Positions 51,303 through 63,941 of a stretch of DNA of 64,000 bases are shown here, piece by piece. The number at the start of each line of letters is the position of its first letter. The first letter of the stretch is position 1. The notes beneath the pieces were generated by a model. The model was not told the origin of the DNA, did not search any database, and saw only the letters and a program-made list of their open reading frames with translations. A program made the translations under genes and the position numbers. This stretch comes from Kudoa neothunni (lineage: Eukaryota > Cnidaria): positions 10,540,001 through 10,604,000 of the forward strand of contig OZ199839.1 in assembly GCA_964304625.1 (NCBI GenBank), read 5' to 3'.

Positions 51303-51588
51303 ATTTTATTTATTTATTGTGTGTGTTTAAGACAAGACTTTTTATTGATGACCTTATTTTAGACTTAGACACCCTACAAATGGTAAAATTGATTGCGACT
51401 TTGATGACGATGGCGAAACAGGCGCAGGAAGAAAACTGATGAATGTGATTAGTAGAATTGAAAATCTAGACAACATTGTTATCATAGTTACAAGATGGTT
51501 CGGGGGTGTTTTATTGGGCCCTTCACGGTTCCGAATTATTAATGATGTAGCAATAGCATTGTTAAGGAAAACAAACCTTATACCATAG
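50600..51588 (+). CDS. IMPACT: IMPACT, RWD plus YigZ/UPF0029 translational regulator
   Basis: IMPACT binds GCN1 through its RWD domain and inhibits GCN2 activation. Two exons, 50600-51246 and 51363-51588, give 290 aa; the 116-nt intron contains a (TA)n run. Residues 1 to about 115 are the RWD domain (MELEVIQSIFD, QLPPNYPQDVAKV). A linker leads to the UPF0029/YigZ domain with KKSVFQAHYARI and RIASATHNIMVYK; across the intron are DCDFDDDGETGAGRKL and VTRWFGGVLLGPSRF, all signature motifs. Animal homologues have about 320 aa, so it is complete. ATG at 50600 begins the RWD pattern directly. Confidence 0.95.
51267..51301. repeat. (TA)n microsatellite in the IMPACT intron
   Basis: A perfect TA run within the only intron of IMPACT, between donor GTAATA and acceptor TTTTAG. 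Confidence 0.95.
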
Positions 51589-51941
51589 TTACTATAATTA
51601 TCACAATTTAAGTTGTTTTTTTAATTAACCAAATAAAACACTACAACGTGGTTCCACTGTGGAAGCATGAAGTTTTCCCTCTAAGTGTTATGCTGCATTG
51701 TTTGGCAACAATATTGACAAACATTGGTGATGGAATTGTGTTGGCTTGTCTTGTCCACCAAGTCTTTTAATGGCCCTACTTCATTTGAACAAACCTGAGT
51801 TGAATTATTATTACGAATTATATATGTTTTAATTTTATACCATGTTTGTTCTCGTTTGTGCGTATTCTGATTGTTTACTCATTAGTACTTTGACACCACG
51901 ATAGGTGATCGATGTGACAGGTGTTTGTTTTCATAAATGTA
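51589..51941. other. Short intergenic region
   Basis: 353 bp between IMPACT and the membrane-protein gene; no features beyond AT-rich sequence. Confidence 0.5.
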
Positions 51942-54900
51942 ATGCTTTATGGGTTAGGCAGGATCTTGTTTGGTCTATTTCTTTTTTTATTATCTACCTA
52001 CATTATTTTTATTGGTCGGTCAATAGTAATGTGTGATATATACTTTCCCAAATTGTACCCAGGTGGTCGTTATATCGCGAGAAATTTTGGTGAACATCAA
52101 TGGGAACACGAAACACACTCAGCTGATGGTACTTTGGTCAAGTGGTACATTCGATCACAAGAGAAACTGCTGCTAGCAGAATTAGTCAATGGGAACTACT
52201 CTTCGGATAGTTCCAATTGTTTTTTGTTTATTTATAATTGGTCTCACTTCGGAAACAACTGTAAGCTTGGAGATGGAAATATTCTGTTGGATAATCGTAG
52301 AGCGATAATTTTATTAAAATGTGAATCAAATCAGAACATCCTTGTACTGTTGAGCACTCTTCCAATTAACACTACTACCTGTGCGAAAATATCTATGGAA
52401 GATTATGCGAGTAATTTTTGTTTTAAGAGAGCATTTGGTTGATAGAGTTTTGACTGTGAGTATAGAAAAACAATTTTCTAACATTTCCAACATTGGAAAT
52501 ATCACCATAATGGTCCAAATAGACAAAAACCTACTCCCTATCACACTAAAAAACTCGGATGTCCTTCTTAGACCAGTTACCAAAAGTTTTAACCCCTTTT
52601 CGGTTGTTGTTTGGCTTTCAGACTCACCGTTTTATCAAATTCTATCGTTCCACGCCAATAACTCCACACACACAATCACTACCTGGAAAGTAATGGTCTT
52701 AATTTGTAATTAATGTTGTTAGTGGGCTGATCAAAAAATAATATTAACTATTTTAAATATTTAACTAATTAAGATAATCCCTCTAGATTATCAACAACAG
52801 TAACCGCACTAGAAAATATAACTTGAAGGACGATCACATTAACAAAAATTCAGAACTTTTTCATTCGAATACTCCTCCGAAAGATCTAGTTGCCAAAGAA
52901 AATACACTGATTGGACTGTTTGAAGGTGGTTGCGTCAAGCACTGCAACTTGCAAAACTGCGCCAAACTCATAACTGTCTATTTGGACGAATGTAACAGTA
53001 ACCAAAATGGTGGACTTTTACTAACACCCAATAATGGAAACATTGTCATACGCCAAACGCGTTTCTCATCTGTTGCATTGTTTGGAAAAACAAATTCCCT
53101 CTCATACAACATTGATTTTGATATATTCTGCCATATGAAGTATGATCTCAACAAAAATAAACTTGAAAATCCCAGAAACAATAACGTCTTTGATGCTTGG
53201 GCCAAATGTGGAAATTTCACCGTGGAGAATGTGGTCATGGAAATCTATGCGATCAATAAACACCCTTCCAACTATAGACCTTGCAAACTTTCCAACGATG
53301 GAAATATGCTGGCATGCTTAATTTTTGGTGAACCATACATTTTTGACATCGGAGATCGTCAATCTGCCCATCCAATATCCTCGTTTGACGTCTCATCTTG
53401 GACTCTTGGTTCTTCTATTATCAAGTATTATTTTTGTGTTTAAAACTTATTCATTAAACTATTAAATATAAGATATTCTTTGCTAATGATGAAATTAATA
53501 TTGGTGGATTTTATATTGAAAAAATATTTTTAGATGAATCTACTCTTTAGAATGCATATTTTACAATATTTTAATTTAGATTTAAACCACAGATGAAATA
53601 TTGTCACTAAATCTTTGACTTAAATATTTATGCACCTCAAAAATATAGTTATTCTGATAATAAATAATAGACATTTTGAGCAATATTGTTTGTGATTAAC
53701 AGAAAATTTAATAAGTAAAATATTGATTTTCCAAGAATTTTTTAATTTATCAATTAATCATAAAAACAACTAGTTTTTAAACAGAATGCAACAAATTGTT
53801 AAAATTATAATTTTTTTAAATATATAACTATAAAAAATTTAATGATGGTAGATATATTATAATTTATAAATTGTAAATGAATTAATATCCGAAAAATAAC
53901 ATTTAACATTCTGAAACTTAAAATCACCATATATACTATACACTTGAATTTGTTCAAGTTTTAATATATGAATTTTTTTATGCGAGTGTTTTTCCATAAT
54001 TAAAGTCCATATATATATATACACATATTTCTCAATTTTTATTTTATTATAATTATATCTAATTACACCGTAATATTAAAAAAATGTAATTTTATGAAAA
54101 ATCTATTTTAAATTTGGGGTTGTAAATTAATAATTTTTAAGCCTTATTTCACAATTATTACAAAAATTGGATATTATGCAATGTTAACTACATTGTGAAA
54201 AGTTTCCAATAAAATACAAGTAAAGTCCGTAACTTTAGGTGTCAACAAACCCTACCAATATCCTAATTCAGTTTGCCTAATGTATTAGGTTTTAAATATT
54301 TTATGATTTCGTACAGTCTCTGGTTATTTTTGTGGGATTTAAACACAAGGTCTCCTATTTATTGATGATATTCACATATAATTTGTTGAGAATCTGTCAA
54401 TTGTATTGAGTTATTTATTACTAATATACCTATACACGCCTAGAAGCCGAGAACAGTTAATTATTGGCATAATTAAGCTTACCTTGCTATATTTGGCCAT
54501 AATAATAACCTTATCAAACTTTTGATATATCACGGTTAGATTTAATATTTAGATATATATCATCATAAGTAATAATCAAAATCAAAAACAGAGACCTACT
54601 TGCAAAATCATTTTAATGAGTCTCCAACCAAAGTTTAATCCTAAATTTTTAATTAAAAACCCCATATTAGAAATCATTGTAGTAAAAAACTAAGATATTG
54701 GAAGTTTTCATGAGTTAATTATAAAATAATTTTGTACATCGAAAATTAAACTATAATATCTTTGATGTATTATAATTTGATTTTATGAATATTTTAATAG
54801 TGTATAGATATAACGTTATCTTAAAAATACATACAAACTAAATTTATGAACAATAATATGATTTGTTTAATAGATTATATCATTAAATATTTATAAAACA

Positions 54901-57900
54901 AATTTTTTTATTATTTAAAACAATTATCGTAACTATAAAACATCATTTATTGTTTTTTATGCCTTGATTAATAAAAGATCTCTTCATAACGGATATTTGG
55001 AAAGCTTATGTTAAGGATTATAACAAAATATTATTTAAAGAATATTTTTTACATAATACCTATTTTTAAATGTGTTAATGAAAAAGAAACAATATCTCAA
55101 AATTTTAACAACATTTTTTTCATATTTGAAAGTATTAAACGTATAATTTTATTTTTTAGAGTATGTTTTGATGAATATACAGGTTAAACTGTGGTTATTC
55201 TTCATCAGTTCACTTTCAAGATATAAGTTAAATTGTAAAAATTTAATCAATTATTGAAATATAATTAATCATAGCTCTTTAGTAAATTTTTTTGAATATC
55301 GTCATGGACCTATAGATTATTTTAAATATAAACTATAATTATATACAATTCTGTATGAGTCGTAAAAAATATATTTTCAATTCTATTGTCGAAAATAAAT
55401 TATCGTGTCTTTTTAGAAAAATAAGCTATACATCGATCAAAGCTAATAATTTGGATTGTATCGAAAAAATTAATCCAAATTTGAAACATATAGAGTTCTC
55501 TTATTAATAAGAATTAAAATTGTCTAAATGTTAAATTCCTTATCAACAGATTACTTTGTTATAAATATAATGGTAATAATTTTGTTGCCTAACTACTTAA
55601 TGCCCTATCATATGATATGTAATTTAAAATAACATCATTTAGATACGGCTTCAGCTCCTCAAATTCTTTCTACTTCGAACTGTACAAAAGTGTATCTGAT
55701 ACAAATCTAATGGAGGATGTCGTTGAAGGTTTCATATTCAACATTGAAAGGTTCTTACAACCTTCTTTGATGTCGTCACAAGTTATCTACCCCACATTGG
55801 CCACGAGTATCACTCCCTCAGAGTCATACATATTGGTTAATCATTTGAATTTGGATGTTTGGTTGTTCACTCATGCTGGTAGAATTTTCTACAGAAATGG
55901 AAGTTCCGATGGGTTTAAGGTCAATCTTGTTTATCGAGACGATATGAGTTTTTATATATCGGATTATTTACAAGAATTGTCAAATAACACTTTACACCGA
56001 TCATTACTCTATTATGGACACAATTATGAGCATCCGTTTGCATTTTTCTCCCCCGATAAAACCAACATTGTGTATTTGTCTCACTTCAGAGTTCCGTCAG
56101 GATCGTTCTCAGCCTCTGCAGTAACTATTGCAGATTTGTATGGCGCTGCAGATGGAGATTCCACAAAACACTCAATTATTCATGTTGGTGATCAACCATT
56201 GCTTACTCAAGCGGGAATTAGCTACGATAACAAATATTTGTATGTGGTGAAGCAACGCAACTCGGTTCAATATTTGAGTTTGTGTATTTTTGAGGTGATC
56301 AACATCCCCATGGTTACATTTAACATGAGCTCTATGAAAGCAAGTATTGAAATTAATGGTGTATGGTCTTGGGATCAATATGACTCAACGGAATCGTCAA
56401 AAATTTGGGTAATTGGCGCCTTCACTAACGATCACCTAATACTATCCGTTCATTTCCCTCACAACATATCCACACATATGAAAGAATACGCAGTGTTGAG
56501 TGACTTCACAGTAAAGCCAATTAGAACAATCGAGTTGGACAACTGCATTGCAGTTTCTAATTTCAATGACTATATTACCAATAAGATCGTGATTTTGTGC
56601 TCCCAATCTCAACTCTCTGTTCAATACAATCAAACATATCGAATAATCATTATAGAGTATACTTCAGGAGAGATTTTATGTTCATTAAACATTGACTACA
56701 AGTTTAGTCCTCTTAAGGTAATCGACTTTAGCACAAATTATGGTTAAGTGTATTTGGTAGGTTGAATTTGATAGTTTAAAACCAACAAATATCCCTGGGT
56801 TTGATTTCGACCCCACCAATCACCGACTAGTTGTCACCTGTGAGCACACAGTGTATGTGTACTTTACGAAAAGATGTCCTTTCCAATTATTGTTCACTTT
56901 CACAAACCATCATATTGTTTCATCAGCTGCCACTCTAAATATCATCAATCAAAAACTCACTTATGGAATTACACTCCTATCCTATCTTCAAAAAATTGAT
57001 ATTATCAGCGATTGCACCAATGGGTTTGGTATTGCATCTTCCGAAGGTAACACTGGCTTCTATTGTACACGGTGCAAACCAGGATACTATGGACTAGGTT
57101 GTATTCCATGTCCGGCTGGTTTTGTTTGTAATGGTTATGCTCAATTACAACCTTCTTCGCCTTGTCCTGAAGGTTTCTACTGCCTTGAGGTATTTAATTT
57201 ATTTTTTTAAGGCATTACGTTAATATTTAATTCAACAAACTTAGTCTTGAATTTTTAGTTGAGTTTTGGAATGATTATTTTTAATTTTGTATGTAGGCGA
57301 CCGGTTCAAATGAAATCGTCATCCTAGAATCTGCATCAGCAGACAAAAAGAATAATACAGATATTGTGTACAATTTTTTGAAACTTCCCCACAAATGTCC
57401 TTCTGGTGCATATTGTCCGGCAGGTACAGCTCAACCTTACATCAACGATACTATCAACAATTCTCCTCAATCGTGTATTGAAGGATTCTACTGCCCAGAA
57501 GGTTCAATAAAACCCACCCAGAAATCATGCCCCTTACATGCCACTTCTCCTCTTCGAAGCAAGTCATTCTTGGATTGTTTCTGTGAGGAGGGCTATTTCG
57601 GGATTGCTATAAATGATTTCTTCTGCATCAAATGTTTTAAGAATGGAGTTTGCGTTCGAGAAAACAACTCAACCACTAACATTGTTTCCTATATGACCAT
57701 TCCAGAAGGATATTGGCCAAACCATCCTGGAAATGTTTTTGATATTCTAAAATGTCACAATTCTACACCAGAATCGAAATCTCCATGTTACGCTTCAACG
57801 TGTGCATTATATTGTGAAAAATTAACTATTGAGGATATGCTTAAAATTAACCACACCACCACCTTCAACTGCACTATTCGATGCGATACCAAGTGTGCTT

Positions 57901-60445
57901 TGGGACATGAAGGAAGATTGTGTTCTAAGTGTTTGTATGGCTACTATAAACACAGTTATGGAAAATGCACCAAATGCGAGTTTATTAAGAAGGACACGAT
58001 TTATCTGTTGCTTCCGATTTCGTCAATGATAGCCGTTATCATCTACATTTTCTTGCGAAAAATACGATACAGATCAAGTAATCCTTGTTGTTTTCTCACA
58101 TATTACTGATTTTTATTATTATAAATTTTCTTCATTCATTTACATTTAATTTAACACAATTGAGCACATCGTTAATTATTACGATAATTTTACATATTAT
58201 TTTTGTTTTAGTGATCGAAAAACCAAAGTTTCTAATAAGTGATGATTCGTTGCTAGAGTTGCTTATGACAATGATGATGCTCACTTTTGGTTTTACTACA
58301 GCCTCTACCCTGGTTCTGTTGTTGTTTTTCATGACCGTCACTTATCTTGAGAACCTGGACACCCCACAATACGCCAAATATATATTCATTTTCTATATTC
58401 AAACCTTGCAGGTATGATTTTTTATTAGGGCAACTGAATATACTCATGCAAATTTAAAGAATTGATATATAAAAAATGTAACTAATAAGTCAAACTCTAA
58501 TATTTTTATCTAGGCACTTGTTGGCGAACATTTTAAATGGCCAAACTTTTTCGGTGTTCTTGTCAAATTTTTCAACGCATTCTATGCAACAGTACCTGGA
58601 ATATCTTGTTTGACCAATCCTTTTAACGGAAACTATGTTGGATGGGTTGGAGGAGTGGTTGTCTCTATCTTTGCACCTATAGTTGTTGGCTTACTTCTGT
58701 TGCTGCTATCTATCACAGGGTCAAATAGATTGTGGGAAGTGTTGCGAGTGAAAAAATTGTTATCATTCTACTGTTTCGCTTTGTTTATCTTGCAATTTCC
58801 TTTGAGTGGTCTCAGCCTTAACACTCTAGCGTGCAACTATGACAATGTAACTACCCAATGGTATATGAAATCACAACCATGGCAAAATTGTTCTCTATTC
58901 AACACAGTCCAGATCAGTGGAGTTGTTGGAGTGTGTGTTTATTTTTTTGGATATCCGCTAGCGTTGAACTACTTGTACTGGAGTAAACTTTTTGATCGCC
59001 ACATTCACAAAGAATTAGAAGGTTTGATCATTCCATCCGGTACAAAATGTGATATGCTGTTTATATCGTTTATTCTACTTCGAGGAATGATACTGGTTGT
59101 TATTTTAATATTGGTTCCAGCCGAATGGGATATACAACGACTTCTAATTATATCTCTCTTTATCATCAACATCATAATGGTGATCAAACGAAATCCATAC
59201 CTCACAACTCCAGCAGAAGTGATTCGATCCAAATATCTTGAAAACGAATCAAGTAAAAGTTTCAAAACCAATTCTACCACCAATATATACCTGAATTGTA
59301 TCTTGTTGTTGAAAAAGTCTCACGAAGGTAAAAACCGCTAGAAAAGTTCGAGGGGTCGTACACCTGAAATTATATACGACGCGGAGTGCGAATTTAACTC
59401 ATTTTTTAGAATTTTTCTACAAAACTACTTTTCCGTTAACAAACACAATGTTCGGAAAGCTTAAGTTTATCCGTTAAATAATTTGTTAAAGTTACAATTG
59501 AATGAAAAAATATAATATAAAGAAAATTGAAATGTACACGGTAAATGATTAAACAAAATAAAAAAATTAAATCTATATACAATTTGTGAGTAAGAGTTTC
59601 TGAGATTAAAAACTAAAGCGCGCCAATAACCCCTGCCTTATTAATCCTAACTAAAATTAGTCGCGCCAAATGTGAAAATAAGGTAGAGCGCCCCTCAATT
59701 TACAATAAAAATTATTTTCTGGCACGTTATAATTAATATATTATTAATCCGCCAATATTCTCAAAAATTCGATTCAGCATTCAAATCAAAGGATAGCCCT
59801 TGACAATATCAAAAATTATCTTTCGATGAGGTTTATGCGTTAACGTAATTATTCCCATATACTGTTGTATTTATTAACTTTAAAGTAGTCAATTCATTTG
59901 AATACTTTTATATGATTAATTGAACGAATATATTTTAAAAATTTATTGTTATGATAAAGTGTGAATTTTTTCATTAAAAAATTAATTTCTTTTAATTTAA
60001 AAAATTATCGTTTGAAGTTTAAATTTACCTTCTGAACGAGAATTATTAAATAACTGAACTAATTAGTTAAAGCCTATAAAATAAAAATCAAAAATTTAGT
60101 GTCGCGAGGTCAGCGTGAATTCCACTCCGTCCCAGGAGGGTTAAACTATTTATATTTATCGATATAATCATGTTTTATTCTTTAGGTGAATTTCTTGAAT
60201 TGGCCAGCTTGACACTTATTTCATTCTCATATCTACTTATGGATACCCATAGAATTAATATTGCCAGTCTTTCAACAAGATTATTCATTGTGGGATCGTT
60301 AAACTTTGCTTTTACAATTTATTTTGTTTTTTTTGTTCTCGTTGAACACAGAATCGGATTGTTTCATTACATTGCTCGGATTGTTGCTTCGATTTATTCA
60401 TGCGGCTGTTTGATTTGTTCTAAAACTCAAAAAAGATTTCAATGA
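51942..60445 (+). CDS. Large secreted/cysteine-rich multi-pass membrane protein, unassigned
   Basis: Nine exons, roughly 1,600 aa. E1 starts at ATG 51942 with a signal-peptide-like stretch (LFGLFLFLLSTYIIFIG) and ends near 52340; the E1-E2 junction is ambiguous. E2 runs to 52689, then 52787-53424, 55643-56717, 56761-57189, 57297-58077, 58212-58411, 58514-59327 and 60186-60445, all GT-AG and in frame from E2 on. The ectodomain has many NxS/T sites. E5-E6 hold GCC2/GCC3 or EGF-like cysteine repeats: CKPGYYGLGCIPCPAGFVC, CPEGFYC, CPSGAYCPAG, CIEGFYCPEG and CLYGYYKHSYGKCTKC. From E6 on come about nine hydrophobic segments (e.g. TIYLLLPISSMIAVIIYIFL), giving a polytopic C-terminal half. This resembles cysteine-rich receptor-like proteins with ephrin-receptor-type repeats, but I cannot name a family. 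Intron 3 is 2,218 nt and intron 8 is 858 nt; the others are 43-134 nt. Confidence 0.75.
53425..55642. other. 2.2-kb intron of the membrane-protein gene
   Basis: By far the longest intron in the window and extremely AT-rich. It begins GTATTA and ends CATTTAG, joining ATCAA to ATACGG in frame (Lys codon split 2+1). No ORF, repeat or RNA was recognised inside. Confidence 0.65.
59345..60142. mobile_element. Inverted-repeat element inside intron 8
   Basis: Within the 858-nt intron, GACGCGGAGTGCGAATT near 59378 is mirrored by GACGGAGTGGAATTCACGC read on the minus strand from about 60133. The right border reads GGAGGGTTAA, a piggyBac-like CCCTCC end; the left border (TTCGAGGGG) is less clear. It is probably an old MITE that lengthened the intron. 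Confidence 0.4.
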
Positions 60446-61585
60446 TTTGTATATTGTATTTAGAACTAGTCTGTTTATGCGCAACTTCATATAACACACT
60501 GAAGATTATGCGGGTATAAATTTTCTATCTACCCCACAGCAATATTCATTTCATGTTTATATGGATTTTTACATAGAGTTTTGTCTCCTTAATGAGGGAC
60601 GATATTTTTATTTGTTTGCTACAGCAAGGTCTCGTCTTGACGCTGTGTAACTTTTTAGGGTCATGGAAAGGGGATACAAAATTGAGTGTTACCGCATGGG
60701 GAGTAATATTGATTCCGCATTCCAAATTATTTTGTTTTAAAGTATCTATTCAATATTTTAATTATAATACCATACCAATTCCCTACAGGACGAAAATTGA
60801 GATATTAATATTGTGAGTATATATCGTAATGACGCATTTGAGCGAATCTATTTTATCTTTTAATTCTTAAGTTGAAATGATTTCATAAATATCGCATGTT
60901 TTTACTTAGAAAAAATTTCAACCCGTGCCTTGTTTATAAGAGATATCTCGTAATATTTTGATTCTCACTTTCGTTTCATTTCGCTATAATAATGACCTCA
61001 ATTTAACCACTTATTGAAGTGATTAATAAAAATATGAGTACCAAATTATATTACTTCATAAAAAATGATTTTCAATTTGATTTTTTTACTAAATATTCTA
61101 ATTTTTAAGTTAATAGTAAATTGAAGAAGCTTTAATTATTGTTTTTAATTAAATCATTATAACAATAAAATAAATAAAAACAACTTAACCCTTCGTTTTT
61201 TAATTATTGAATCTCCTGCTTATTTAAATATAAAAATTGCCGCCAAACTATGTAGAACACAAATAATATTTCAATTTTAAGGGTGAATACTACTCTACCT
61301 AAAGAGAATAATTATTCAACTAAATTCAGTAATACAACTCAATTTTTGAAGTAAATAATATTTTTCTTTTATAACCAAATCACCACCCTAACAAAAACTA
61401 TCTTATGAAACATTACCTGTAAATATTAATTACAAACTTATTTTCTAAATGAACACAGAAGTATGCCTCTATTTTTTTACTTTAATGTTATTTTACGAAA
61501 CAAAAAGAAATTTTTGACGATTTTTTATTTAGATCCACTAACTCTTCCTGTACCGGGTTCAAAAAAATTCGGTGTGTGCATATGG
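60446..61585. other. Intergenic, AT-rich
   Basis: No gene seen; the frame at 60592-60816 has no recognisable similarity. Confidence 0.4.
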
Positions 61586-62454
61586 CAGGGCGTACAAACC
61601 TTGAGATTTTTCTACTAACCTTGAGTTCTTGGGTGTGTTTTTTACTTTGAGTCAAATTTTGGGTTTTTTGTTTATTTAAAATATTTGTAAATTATTGAAT
61701 TCGTTGAGATTAGTTTATAAATAATAAATTTTCGAATTAGATAAAATAATCATATTTATTGTCTTAGTAATGGAGAGAATTAAAATTATTCCGAATTTTA
61801 AAAAGATTTCACGATCGACATCAACACGTTTTCTCCAATTCTTGAATAATTAATATTTGATCAATTGTAATTATTATTCTATGATTGTATTTGGGTATTT
61901 GAACGTTGTCTTTAAATTTTTCTAGTTTTTTAAAAACATATTTTGAAGTAATAGACTTGTATTATTTAAAATATGCATGAAATTTCAAATGAAGATAAAA
62001 AAAGAGCGTGGGATAATATGTGCTCCAATCAAGATTGGTTAAAAGTAGATTTTAACGATTGGCTTGATCAAGATGCTAAGGACAGCGATTCCAGATATTG
62101 CGAATCTTGAACGAATTTTTTCATTAATGGACGCAGTAAAAACTAAACAAACTAACTCATTAAAGGTTGAAACTGTAAAATTTAAACTTCTGGAAAAGCA
62201 GTTGGCCAGAAGAACTAATAATACGTCTTCGACGTCGCATCCAACAAATAAACTAATACATAATGTGAGCAGCGGTGCTGTAAGCCAACGATACCTTGAA
62301 TGCCTGAAAAATAGATCAAACTTCTGTACTGAGGGCGGTAAAGATAATTAAGGCGATTCAATTGACGACAATAATGAGAAAATGCGTTCAAAATAAAAAT
62401 TATTGTTATTTTAATATTATTGTGTTTTCTCCGATAACCTCATTGGAAGCCCTG
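61586..62454 (+). mobile_element. Short hAT-type element
   Basis: The left end CAGGGCGTACAAACC (61586) and the inverted right end CAGGGCTTCCAATG (62454) match the CAGGG start of hAT elements. They enclose a hAT C-terminal coding remnant. The flanking 8 bases (GCATATGG and CCCATTGG) agree at only half the positions, so the duplication is not clear. Confidence 0.5.
61975..62351 (+). pseudogene. hAT transposase C-terminal remnant
   Basis: ATG at 61975 (MHEISNEDKKRAWDNMC) runs into a stop after WLDQDAKDSDSRYCES. In the next frame the hAT dimerisation region is read: PDIANLERIFSLMDAVKTKQ followed by TNSLKVETVKFKLLEKQL. A frame shift at about 62080 separates the two halves. Catalytic regions are absent. 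Confidence 0.7.
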
Positions 62455-63941
62455 CCCATTGGGTATCTGAGGAACCCCAAGAGAGATCAACTTAAACTAT
62501 TTTTTTCAATTTTACGTAAATCAAAACAACTTTAAAGATATTTCTAAGATATTTTAACCCATCAACACTTCATATATTATTGTGTATAATCGGCCATAAA
62601 ACCCAATCAATCGATTGGTATTTTACAATTTAAACATCAGCCTACGACAAAATAAATTATTTATAAAACTTTTTGTCGATATTATATAGTTCCAAGTACC
62701 ATGACATCTAATTTCAAATAAAAATTCTAAATTTATGGAGAGGAGTACACACAAAGTTATCAACATATTATCAAAATATTGGGGTGATAACGGCACACAA
62801 GATCATCTTCAGGTTATAACAACGCCATAATCTCAAAAATCAGGCTTCTACTCTATATTATTCATTAAATTTCCCTCAAAATCCATTACATGATTAAATT
62901 AAGTATAAACATAATTACGCTTAAACTCTCAACTCCACAACGAAACTAAATTCACCAGACCACCATTGTTATGTATTAATCTTCGTTAATCCTGATCTCA
63001 TAATTTAAATATGAAAATATCTAACTTAAAGTAAAATTATTGAGATATATTTAGTTTAAATATTCAAAAAAATATAAATGAATATTTTTCAGTTGCTAAA
63101 ATGATTATTATGAACGAAATCATCTGACCAATTAAAAAGTTGAAGCCGTCCTTCTTGTTAAAAGTAAAATATAAATTAAAATTTTTACCTACTGATGTGA
63201 CAAATCAATAAGGAAGCATTCATGAAATTTCAATAGAATAAATTGCGTCTGTTAGGAATCAGGAAGAAATTATTTTACTAGGGATACCTAATATACCTCG
63301 CCTGGTACCGGAGAGGTTAAATATTATATTTGAAGCAGATAAATAATACATTATGATAAAGTAAATATTTTCAAGAAAAAGATGACGCAAATAAATAATT
63401 CATGTGATTAGGTGTTTATTAAAGGAGGTGATTCAAAGATACATATACAACTAGGATGTTGTTGCAGAAAGAGAAGAAAGGCAGTATTTTTCAAGTTTGA
63501 ACAAATGAAATTATTGTAGTCATATTATTGAATTTTACTTTATATCAACTACAATACCAATACTAGGAAACCTAAAGAATAACTATATTTTTTATGGCTA
63601 TATTTATATTTTATTATCTTTTCTTATTTATCATATTTGGTTATATTTTTATTTATTTTGGTAGTATTTATTAATTTTTATATTTTCAAATTATTTAATT
63701 AATAGAAAAATTCAAAGAATATATTATATTAATGGGTTAAAATGTAGAATAATGGCCGTAATCCAAATCAACGACTACGATAAATATCGAAGCTGTTGAT
63801 TATTTAAATTTTTGGTATTTATCATTGTTTCACTACTAGTAGGTTACCTTCGGCACTGTATTAGTTATCTATAATAGTTTCTGCAATATATCATATAAAC
63901 AACTGCTAGCCCCTCGCAGTTATTTCCACAGACCATACCAT
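62455..63941. other. Intergenic, AT-rich
   Basis: No gene or clear element in about 1.5 kb. Confidence 0.4.

Noticed and set aside
51102-51362. Overlapping ORF in IMPACT
   Set aside because: Out of frame with the conserved domains and runs into the TA repeat of the intron.
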